From Pseudomonadota bacterium (GTDB taxonomy: Bacteria; Myxococcota; UBA9042; PHBI01): a DNA stretch of 6,196 nucleotides. Of the stretch, positions 1 through 5,523 are shown one piece after another (the stretch's first letter is position 1; each line of letters starts with the position of its first letter). Position numbers and translations under genes: made by a program. The notes under the pieces were generated by a model. The model worked only from the letters and a program-made list of their open reading frames with translations, was not told where the DNA came from and made no database searches. The stretch is from contig SYAK01000102.1 in NCBI GenBank assembly GCA_005788935.1, forward strand, positions 1-6,196. The letters run 5' to 3'.

Positions 1-450
1 CAGCCCGAGCGCTTTGATCTGCAGTACATCGCGGCTGACAACTCGCATCAGCGGCCCATCATGATCCACCGGGCGCTGCTCGGCTCGATCGAGCGCTTCT
101 TCGGCATCCTCGTCGAGCACTACGCGGGCGACTTCCCGCTGTGGCTCGCGCCGCTGCAGGCGAAGATCCTGCCGCTGTCCGAGAAGTTCACGGCCTACGG
201 CGAGGAGGTCGTCGCGAAGCTGCGCGCCGCGGGCCTCCGGGCGAAGCTCGACACCTCGGACGAGAAGCTCGGCTACAAGATCCGCAAGGCCGAGCTCGAG
301 AAGGTGCCGTATGCGCTCATCGTCGGCCAGAAGGAGTCGGAGACCGGCTCGGTCGGCGTCCGCAAGCGCCACGAGGGCGACCTTGGCGCCATCGACGTGG
401 GCGAACTCATCACGACGCTGCACGCCGAGATCGCCGCCCGCGGCGCCTGA
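1..450 (+). CDS. thrS: Threonyl-tRNA synthetase, C-terminal part (5' end outside window)
   Basis: Class II aminoacyl-tRNA synthetase that charges tRNA-Thr with threonine in the cytoplasm. The frame is open from base 1 and ends at TGA 448-450, giving the last 149 residues. Residues 16-41 hold the class II motif 3 region (HQRPIMIHRALLGSIERFFG): His23 matches the third zinc ligand of the E. coli enzyme (family His511) and Arg32 the motif 3 arginine that contacts ATP. Residues from about 48 (PLWLAPLQ) to the end form the anticodon-binding domain, with the typical DEKLGYKIRKAELEKVPY and GSVGVRKR segments followed by DLGAIDVGELI. The C-terminus is intact. No downstream gene is close enough to be clearly co-transcribed; the next plus-strand start is 188 bp away. 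Identification rests on the recognised motif and domain order and is essentially certain. Confidence 0.97.
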   Translation, partial: QPERFDLQYIAADNSHQRPIMIHRALLGSIERFFGILVEHYAGDFPLWLAPLQAKILPLSEKFTAYGEEVVAKLRAAGLRAKLDTSDEKLGYKIRKAELEKVPYALIVGQKESETGSVGVRKRHEGDLGAIDVGELITTLHAEIAARGA

Positions 451-456
451 GGCGCC
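442..456 (+). terminator. Short hairpin around the thrS stop codon
   Basis: GGCGCC (442-447), TGA (448-450), GGCGCC (451-456) form a perfect 6-bp stem with the stop codon as a 3-nt loop. No T-tract follows, so it is not a classical intrinsic terminator. A near-identical arrangement closes the gene ending at 6135. Its role as a terminator or 3'-end stabiliser is inferred. Confidence 0.35.
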
Positions 457-474
457 TATCCGACCGAGGGAGAC

Positions 475-489
475 CTGACGACGCGTCAG
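475..489. repeat. Inverted-repeat element, copy 1 (CTGACG-ACG-CGTCAG)
   Basis: A 15-bp element with perfect 6-bp arms and a 3-bp centre. It lies in the intergenic stretch between thrS and the 366-aa gene. The identical 17-bp context (CCTGACGACGCGTCAGC) recurs at 558-574, and an upstream GAGACCTG (470-477) also recurs at 544-551, so the two copies look like a duplicated module. It could be an operator half-pair or a transcript hairpin; the sequence cannot decide. Confidence 0.6.
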
Positions 490-558
490 CCATCCCTCGC
501 GCCCTGACGCACGACACGGCCGCCCCGCGACCACACGCGCGGCGAGACCTGCGGAGTC

Positions 559-573
559 CTGACGACGCGTCAG
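559..573. repeat. Inverted-repeat element, copy 2 (CTGACG-ACG-CGTCAG)
   Basis: Identical to the element at 475-489 and exactly 84 bp downstream of it, close to eight turns of B-DNA, so both copies would face the same side of the helix. It sits 65 bp before the start codon of the 366-aa gene, where a regulatory protein could act. A regulatory role is inference. Confidence 0.6.
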
Positions 574-627
574 CGCTCCCGCGAGGCCGCCCGATGACTG
601 CGCGCGACCCCGGACGACCTGAACGAC

Positions 628-631
628 GGAG
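628..631 (+). promoter_or_regulatory. Shine-Dalgarno (GGAG) that sets the start at 639
   Basis: GGAG with a 7-nt spacer to ATG 639-641. The other in-frame ATG, at 594, has no comparable purine-rich site upstream and would add 15 residues rich in Arg and Pro. The 639 start is therefore preferred. Confidence 0.7.
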
Positions 632-638
632 ACCCGAC

Positions 639-1739
639 ATGCCCCAGCAGTCCCTCGAGACCTTCCTCGCCGAGCCCCCGACCGCGACCACCGTCCGCGC
701 GCTGACCGACGCGCTCGGCGCCCTGACGCCAGCGGCCGTCACCGGGCTCGTCTCGACCCTCGAGGCCCGTGAGGCCCGCGCCCACCTCGATGCCCTCGGC
801 GACGCGGCGGCGGACAAGGCCCTCAAGAAGGCGGCCCGCACCGCCGCCCACAAGCTGAAGTCGCGCGGCGTCGCCTCGACGTTCAAGCGCGCGCCCGCCG
901 TCGACCTCTCGGTGCCGCTCGAGCTCGACCGCCTCGCGGTGATGTCGCCCGTCTCGCTCGCGGGTCGCTTCGAGGGCCTCGTGGCACCCCTGCCAGAGGC
1001 GCCTGGCGGCATGCTCGACGTCGGCATCGGGCGCGGCAAGCAGGCCGAGACCATCCGCGAGCTGACGCTCGTCCGCGTCCGCGCGCTGCACAAGGACGCG
1101 CTGCGCGACCAGGGGCCCGAGGCGCCCGTGCTCGGCGGCGTGGACCTCGCGGTCCGCTTCATCGAGGGCGCCCACGCCTCGGTCCGCGACCTCGGGCGGT
1201 CCGAGCCGCCAGCCCTGCGCAACTTCCTCGCCTGGGCCGAGCGAGCCCGCGCGCTCGGGGCAGACCCCGCGAAGGCCGAGGCCCGCGCCACCGTGACGCC
1301 CGCGTCGCTGCCCCCCGAGCTGCTCGCGCAGGTCGTCTCGCGCCACCCGAAGGCCCACCGCGACCTCCTGCCCGAAGAGCTCGGCGCCCTGCTCGACCCG
1401 AAGCTCGGTCCCGAGATGCACAGCAACGCCGACATCGCAGAGGCCGACTTCCTTGCGAAGACCGAGGCCATGTGCCTCGAGGCCCTCGACCTCTGGTGGA
1501 CGCTGCCCGGCGTCCCGGCGGTCGCCGCGCGCTGGCTCGAGCTTGGCGCCGACGTCCTCCTCGCGGCGCCCGACGTGCAGGGCGCGGCTGCCTTCCTCGC
1601 GGCTGCCGACCACGTGAAGGCCCACACCGGCCCGGCCCGGACCTCGCCGCTGCTGCGCGCCTTCATCCTCGACAGCGTCAGCCTGCCGAGCCTCTGGCGC
1701 CACCGCGAGGCCCACATGCACGGCCACGCCCACCACTGA
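639..1739 (+). CDS. Conserved-looking helical protein of unknown function, 366 aa, His-rich tail
   Basis: I do not recognise the function. The product is 366 residues, apparently cytoplasmic, with no signal peptide or membrane segment. It is rich in Ala, Leu, Arg and Glu and should be mostly helical. Residues 60-78 form a strongly basic amphipathic helix (KALKKAARTAAHKLKSRGV), a possible nucleic-acid or protein contact surface. Later stretches (about 186-200, 233-245, 260-285) read as alternating helices. The last 15 residues (LWRHREAHMHGHAHH) carry six histidines, which could bind a metal ion such as nickel or zinc. The start is fixed by a GGAG site 7 nt upstream. Third codon positions are nearly all G or C, as in thrS, so the gene looks native. 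Frames open on the opposite strand give Arg-rich, low-complexity products and are shadows. It is convergent with the small exported-protein gene at 1851-2165. That it is a gene is well supported; no role can be assigned. Confidence 0.85.
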   Translation: MPQQSLETFLAEPPTATTVRALTDALGALTPAAVTGLVSTLEAREARAHLDALGDAAADKALKKAARTAAHKLKSRGVASTFKRAPAVDLSVPLELDRLAVMSPVSLAGRFEGLVAPLPEAPGGMLDVGIGRGKQAETIRELTLVRVRALHKDALRDQGPEAPVLGGVDLAVRFIEGAHASVRDLGRSEPPALRNFLAWAERARALGADPAKAEARATVTPASLPPELLAQVVSRHPKAHRDLLPEELGALLDPKLGPEMHSNADIAEADFLAKTEAMCLEALDLWWTLPGVPAVAARWLELGADVLLAAPDVQGAAAFLAAADHVKAHTGPARTSPLLRAFILDSVSLPSLWRHREAHMHGHAHH

Positions 1740-1753
1740 CGGCCGCGCGCCAG

Positions 1754-1797
1754 GCCGCGTCTTCGCGGCGCCTCGGAGGCCGCACGCACGGCGGCCT
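1754..1797. terminator. Two hairpins between convergent genes
   Basis: Hairpin A: GCCGCG (1754-1759), loop TCTT, CGCGGC (1764-1769). Hairpin B: AGGCCGC (1777-1783), 7-nt loop, GCGGCCT (1791-1797). Both are perfect stems in the 111-bp gap between two convergent stop codons, where a bidirectional terminator is expected. Neither is followed by a clear T-run, so termination strength is unknown. Confidence 0.45.
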
Positions 1798-1850
1798 GAT
1801 GGCCACGACGAAACCTCGTCCGAGCCGCCGCGTGAAGGCCGCCCGGCGAC

Positions 1851-2165
1851 TCAGCGGCCCGCGACGCGGACGCCCGGCTTCTCGACGGCCAAGCGCCCGT
1901 CGCGGATGGCGATGTTGACGCTGCCGTCGGTCTCGAGGGTGCCGACGCCAGCGACCTCGATGCGGCAGGGGCCCGAGCAGAGCCACGGGGCCGAGGCGCG
2001 GCTCGGCACGGCGAGCTCGCGCGGCGTGGCGCCAGGCGCCGTGTGGACGACCTTGATGAGCCACGGGCGGTCGTCGTGGTTCGTGACCTCGACCGCCGAG
2101 GCCGAGGCGGCCGAGACCAGGGTCATCGAGGCGAGGGCGGCGGCGGCGAGGCGAGCGAGCTTCAT
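1851..2165 (-). CDS. Small exported protein with a C-x3-C pair, 104 aa
   Basis: The product starts with a clear Sec signal peptide: basic MKLAR, then a hydrophobic Ala/Leu stretch, with likely cleavage after ASA at residue 24. That leaves a mature protein of about 80 residues, presumably periplasmic or secreted. The mature part begins VEVTNHDDRPWLIKVV and has two cysteines, C63 and C67, in WLCSGPCRIEV. It ends with a G-x-L-x-T-D-G-S-V-N-I-A-I-x-D-G-x-L-A-V pattern that suggests a small all-beta fold with one disulfide loop. From memory the VTNxD opening, C-x-x-x-C centre and IxxGxxxV end resemble short uncharacterised exported proteins of proteobacteria; this similarity is not verified. The start is supported by GAAGGAA on the minus strand (plus 2174-2180) at good spacing. 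The stop is TGA at 1853-1851. It is convergent with the 366-aa gene and divergent from the M14 remnant. Function unknown. Confidence 0.8.
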   Translation of the reverse strand: MKLARLAAAALASMTLVSAASASAVEVTNHDDRPWLIKVVHTAPGATPRELAVPSRASAPWLCSGPCRIEVAGVGTLETDGSVNIAIRDGRLAVEKPGVRVAGR

Positions 2166-2290
2166 GGCGGGATTCCTTCGTATATTCAGCGTGATTCGGC
2201 GTCCGCTGCGGGCTCCGTCAGCCGGACGCGACCCCTGTCGTCACGCTGGCCCGCCGCCTTGAGCAAAAAGCGACAGGTCTCGCCGAAATG

Positions 2291-2440
2291 GCGCCAGCGC
2301 GCCCAGCCATGCGGGTCTTCACCGAGCCCTGGGACAGATCAGGAAGCGCCAGCGCGGCCAACCATGCGGCGCATCGTCGAACCCTGGGACGTGTCAGTTC
2401 GGCCATCCATGCGGGTCTGCGTCGAACCCTGGGACGGGCC
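2291..2440. repeat. Three degenerate tandem repeats carrying ATGCGG...CCCTGGGAC cores
   Basis: Each unit has a 27-bp core running from ATGCGG to CCCTGGGAC, at 2309-2335, 2364-2390 and 2409-2435. The core starts are 55 and 45 bp apart. Units 1 and 2 also share an 18-bp lead-in (2291-2308 and 2346-2363, 16 of 18 identical by my count). The cores read MRVFTEPWD, MRRIVEPWD and MRVCVEPWD, but unit 1 is in a different frame from units 2 and 3, so the array cannot be read as one repeated protein. The third core is continuous with the M14 peptidase frame. It most likely arose by local duplication at the 5' side of that gene. Confidence 0.75.
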
Positions 2441-3242
2441 AGCTCTGCGTCAGGTGGTCGCCGACCCGTGGCTCGGGCGGCGACTCCGCTTCACCGTCCT
2501 GCCCGTCGCGAACCCCGACGCCTTCGCCGCCAACCTCGCCCGCCTCGCCCGTGGCGAACGCGCCCACCAGCGCGGCAACGCAGCGGGCGTGGACCTCAAC
2601 CGCAACTTCCCGAGGATCCCGGGCGCCCGCTCGTGGCATCCCTTCTCGGGATCCGCCTGGCGCCGCTCCCCGCACTACGCCGGGCCGCACGCGCTCAGCG
2701 AGCCCGAGGCGCGCGCCGTCGTCGAGACCGCCGCGGGCGCTTCTCCCCGGCTCGCCCTCGGGTTCCACAGCTTCGGCGAGCTGCTGCTCTACCCGTGGGC
2801 CCACACGGCCGCCCCGAACCCGCGCGTCGCTGACTACATGGCGCTCGGGCGGGCCTTCCGCGCGGGTCAGGGGCCGTCGCCGTGGCGGGTCGGCCCCTCC
2901 TTCGGCTTCTATCCCGTCATCGGCGATCTCGACGACTTTCTCGACGCCGAGCTCGGGACCCTCGCCTTCACCGTCGAGGTCGGCCGTCCGTCCGCGCGCC
3001 TGCTCCTCTCGCGCGCGGCCCTGAACCCCTTCTGGTGGATGAACGCGCCAGACGCCGAGGGGGCCCTCGCGGCCGTCGTCCCGGGCGTCATGAGCCTGTT
3101 GCGCGCCGTCGAGCTCGCGCCGCAAGCCGACCCGCCCGAGCTGCCGAGGACCCCGCGCGAAGATCTCCCGGGGAGCTGCCGCGCCCCAGGCCTTCCCACT
3201 CGCCCGCTGAGCGCGTCCGCGCCGAGCTGTTCAGACGTCTGA
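2409..3242 (+). pseudogene. 5'-truncated M14 zinc carboxypeptidase (remnant)
   Basis: The frame gives 277 residues from ATG 2409, or 292 from ATG 2364; neither start has a good ribosome binding site. Recognised M14 features in order (numbering from 2409): PVANPDAF (32-39); GVDLNRNFP (60-68), whose Asn64-Arg65 match the carboxylate-binding pair of carboxypeptidase A; FHSFGELLLYPW with His100 as the third zinc ligand; Tyr158 in FYPVIGDLDDF, matching the substrate-binding Tyr; and FTVEVG with Glu190 as the catalytic glutamate. The upstream HxxE motif, which gives the other two zinc ligands, is absent. The roughly 60-90 residues that normally precede NPD are replaced by about 30, entering from the repeat array. 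Intact family members trim peptides or cell-wall peptides using zinc. This copy should not bind zinc normally and is probably inactive, although the downstream frame is undamaged, so the truncation may be recent. The last ~35 residues are Pro/Arg-rich and may be read-through beyond the original end. Confidence 0.8.
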
Positions 3243-3247
3243 ACAGC
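3226..3247. terminator. Perfect 22-bp palindrome across the M14 stop codon
   Basis: GCTGTTCAGAC (3226-3236) is followed immediately by its exact reverse complement (3237-3247). The peptidase stop TGA (3240-3242) lies in the right arm. As RNA it would fold into a 9-bp stem with an ACGT loop, followed by GCG and a three-base T-run, so it could be an intrinsic terminator for the plus strand. As DNA it could equally be the site of a dimeric regulator. It is the strongest palindrome I found in the window. Confidence 0.55.
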
Positions 3248-3497
3248 GCGTTTCCGGGCCGCTGGTCCCGTGCCTCGCCCTGACGCGCCGCAGCCCGCTC
3301 GTCAGGCCCCAGCGACTGTCGGGCATGCGGCAGGTCGGCGACAGGGGGAGCCTCACGGGCTCATCGAACGGCGGAGACAGGCCCGACGCGCACGAGGTGC
3401 TTCAGGCTGTCCCGGGCTGTCGCGACACGTTTGGCTGGCCTCGACCGCGCTCGCGTTCGCGCCCGCGTTGCGGCGGGTCAGCCCGCCCTGCTGCCGC
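3243..3497. other. Intergenic stretch between M14 remnant and kinase
   Basis: I find no convincing gene in these 255 bases; the open frames give Arg/Pro-rich products. The stretch holds a spaced inverted repeat CTGACG (3280-3285) / CGTCAG (3300-3305), using the same arms as the elements at 475 and 559, a second spaced pair CTGTCG (3316-3321) / CGACAG (3339-3344), and a 10-bp palindrome TGTCGCGACA (3418-3427). Confidence 0.5.
3472..3487 (-). terminator. GC hairpin just downstream of the kinase stop
   Basis: GGCGGG (3472-3477), loop TCAG, CCCGCC (3482-3487) is a perfect 6-bp stem with a 4-nt loop, 10 bp beyond the kinase stop codon on the minus strand. No T-tract follows. Position and stem strength suggest a 3'-end hairpin or weak terminator. 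Confidence 0.4.
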
Positions 3498-5267
3498 TCA
3501 CCACGTCGGGCCGCCCCAGACCTCGTCGATGTGCCAGCGCACATCGACCGTGTCCTCGAAACACAGGGCCCGGTAGACGTGCACATCGCCCGCTTTCGAC
3601 CAGGCCGGCTCATCGGCAAAACGTTCCGCGATATCCAGCTGCAGACCGTAATCAGCGATATTGTGGCTTTGGGCACTTCCATCCGCCGCCACACACGCTG
3701 GTTGCACCGCCACATGAGCCACGGCTTCGGGATCCAGCACCCGCACCTGCACGTCGGCCACGAACTGCCCGGCCCACTTGTGCCCATCCGGCATCCGCGC
3801 TGCCCTTCGCGTCTCGAAGGTCAGCGCCCGATTCAAACGTTCGGTCGCGATGTAGCCGGGCAGTGTCGGTACCAACGGCCTCGACTTCGGCGCTGCCAGA
3901 GCGATCGTTGCGGTGCCCGCTCTCGGATTGCGCAGCGACACCCGCGCGACGCGGTTCGGGACATCGCTCCAACGACGCGTCACGACCCGGGTCTCTCCGG
4001 GCTCGAGCGGTGGCTTGAGCTCGCCGAGCACCTCCCAGACCAGTTGGGTCTGTTGCTGGAACCCATCCAGCACCACGATGACCTCCAACCGTTCGAGCGG
4101 GCGGTCGCCCGTCGCGGTCAGCTCCATCGCGATGTCCAGCGACGACATCGGGAGACCGGCTTCGGCCTTGCGCAACATCGCCCGCCGCGGGGTCAGGCGA
4201 AATCCGGCTTCTTCCAGCCCCTCCGCTTTCAGGGCCACGAACGGCGAATCCCTGGGCGGCGTTGGCTGTATGTTGACGCTGGTTGCCGGCTTCGATTCTG
4301 GCACCTCGAGCTTCGACGGCTCTCTCGCGACCGCAGCCGCGATCACCCCAAGTCCCGCGGTCCACAGCATCAGCCGCCCGACGCGCCCTCCCTTGCCCGG
4401 TCGTGGGCCCCGATGCGCTTCAATGTCCCGCGCCGTCGGCGACGGCAAGGCTGCGGGTCGAAGGGCCGCTTCCAACGCCGCGCGCGCCGCTTCGGCGGTC
4501 GGCGGGCGCTGCGTCGGTTCGGGGGCCACCATCGATTCCAGCCATGTCACTAGCGGGCGCGGCAGATTCACGACCTCGGCAAAGCGCATCTTCAGGCCCT
4601 CGAACGGAAGGCTTGACGGGTGCCGTCCCGATGCCAGATGCACCAGCGTCGCCCCCAATGCGTGCAGGTCCGACCATGGCCCGGCCCGCCCCATGAGCTG
4701 TTCAGCCGGCATGTAGCCGTGGGTGCCGACGATCGTCGATTCACCTTCGGCGGCTTCGCCAAGATGTGCCTTGACCGCGCCAAAATCGATGAGATGCAAC
4801 TTCCGGTCCGTGCCGAACAAGAGGTTCGACGGCTTCACGTCACGATGAATGACGGGCGGCACGCGGTCGTGAAGCCAGGCCAGGATATCAAGCGCGCTGC
4901 GCGCGATGTGCAGCCATGTTTCGCGGTCAAAGGATGTCGCGCGGGCCAGCAGCGCCGCGAGCGATGGCGCGTCGACCCATCGTTGCACCAGAAAAAAATC
5001 GACCGCTCCATCGGGCTGATGGAACTCGAACGCGTCCAGAAACGGAGGAATCGCCGGGTGGTCAAGACCCCGCAGGACCGCCGCCTCGCGCTCGAACAGC
5101 TCGATTTCCTTCCATGTCTCCGCGCGTCGCAACACCAGCTGCTTCAGCACCACGCGTGTTCCGGCTGCATCGCGGGCCAGCCATGTCACAGCCTGACCGC
5201 CGCCGCCAAGACGGCTGTCGACGATGTAGTCGCGAATCCGGGTGCCGGGGGTCAGGAGCGTGGACAT
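3498..5267 (-). CDS. Membrane-anchored eukaryotic-type Ser/Thr protein kinase, 589 aa
   Basis: The protein phosphorylates Ser/Thr on target proteins with ATP. The kinase domain spans about residues 14-265: Gly-rich loop LGGGGQAVTW (20-29, with Ala26 in place of the usual third Gly), Lys42 in VVLK, helix C Glu61, HRDVKPSN (141-148; Asp143, Lys145, Asn148), DFG (161-163), activation segment end GTHGYMPAEQ (181-190, Pro and Ala of the usual APE swapped), Asp200 and Arg254. All catalytic residues are present, so it should be active. A Gly/Arg-rich linker (287-298) precedes one transmembrane segment (about 299-314, LMLWTAGLGVIAAAVA). A Pro-rich stalk to about 342 leads to a ~245-residue extracytoplasmic region with no repeat I recognise and two cysteines (C525, C569). 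The start has GCGGAAAA just upstream. It stands alone on the minus strand. Sampled lines are 55-58% GC against 78-82% in neighbours, which suggests horizontal acquisition. A T7 run encodes Phe91-Phe92 and the frame is intact there. Confidence 0.95.
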   Translation of the reverse strand: MSTLLTPGTRIRDYIVDSRLGGGGQAVTWLARDAAGTRVVLKQLVLRRAETWKEIELFEREAAVLRGLDHPAIPPFLDAFEFHQPDGAVDFFLVQRWVDAPSLAALLARATSFDRETWLHIARSALDILAWLHDRVPPVIHRDVKPSNLLFGTDRKLHLIDFGAVKAHLGEAAEGESTIVGTHGYMPAEQLMGRAGPWSDLHALGATLVHLASGRHPSSLPFEGLKMRFAEVVNLPRPLVTWLESMVAPEPTQRPPTAEAARAALEAALRPAALPSPTARDIEAHRGPRPGKGGRVGRLMLWTAGLGVIAAAVAREPSKLEVPESKPATSVNIQPTPPRDSPFVALKAEGLEEAGFRLTPRRAMLRKAEAGLPMSSLDIAMELTATGDRPLERLEVIVVLDGFQQQTQLVWEVLGELKPPLEPGETRVVTRRWSDVPNRVARVSLRNPRAGTATIALAAPKSRPLVPTLPGYIATERLNRALTFETRRAARMPDGHKWAGQFVADVQVRVLDPEAVAHVAVQPACVAADGSAQSHNIADYGLQLDIAERFADEPAWSKAGDVHVYRALCFEDTVDVRWHIDEVWGGPTW

Positions 5268-5523
5268 CGCTTTTCCGCATGCGAGACCCCGAGAGTGTCC
5301 GACGAGACCGTGGGCGGGTCAAATCGCGCCGCGCGTGATGGGTGCGACCTCATGGCCGCCTGAAGGTCTCCGGATTTCAGGACGCCTGTCCGCCAGGGAC
5401 GAGGTCCGGGTCCTCCAGGCCCCAGGTCCTCCAGGGTGCCCCGCCGAGCTTGATGTGCCGCCGGGCTCGCGCCACCGGTCGACCCGCCCAAGCTGCCAAG
5501 GCCCTCGCGCGCGGACCTCCTCC
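5268..5523. other. Divergent intergenic region upstream of the kinase
   Basis: Apart from the possible kinase promoter I see no supportable gene in these 256 bases. An 11-bp direct repeat GGTCCTCCAGG occurs at 5409-5419 and 5425-5435. A short frame-2 stretch near 5450-5510 has mildly coding-like third positions but no credible start or family match. Confidence 0.4.
5294..5322 (-). promoter_or_regulatory. Possible sigma-70-type promoter for the kinase
   Basis: On the minus strand TTGACC (plus 5322-5317) is followed by a 17-bp spacer and GACACT (plus 5299-5294). The -35 box is 5 of 6 against TTGACA; the -10 box is only 3 of 6 against TATAAT. The predicted start would leave a leader of about 20 nt before ATG 5267 that includes the ribosome binding site. 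Position and spacing are good but the -10 box is weak. Confidence 0.35.

Noticed and set aside
410..1789. Long open frames on the minus strand opposite the 366-aa gene
   Set aside because: Products are Arg/Ser/Gly-rich with no domain logic, have poorer codon bias and no ribosome binding site; they mirror a high-GC gene on the other strand.
2181..2186. TATATT as a -10 box for the small exported protein
   Set aside because: On the minus strand it reads AATATA, with no -35 partner at a suitable distance and very close to the ribosome binding site.
2043..2408. Upstream extension of the M14 frame to an ATG at 2043
   Set aside because: It would run antisense through the signal peptide region of the small exported protein, and its residues do not resemble an M14 N-terminus.
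2291..2440. CRISPR-like array
   Set aside because: Only three degenerate units with uneven spacing (55 and 45 bp) and no conserved repeat-spacer structure.
3270..4553. 427-codon open frame on the plus strand across the kinase 3' half
   Set aside because: It overlaps the well-supported kinase, and its translation is Arg/His/Pro-rich without recognisable motifs.
5409..5435. GGTCCTCCAGG direct repeat as a regulatory iteron
   Set aside because: Two 11-bp copies in GC-rich DNA with no further copies or palindromic structure; chance is adequate.
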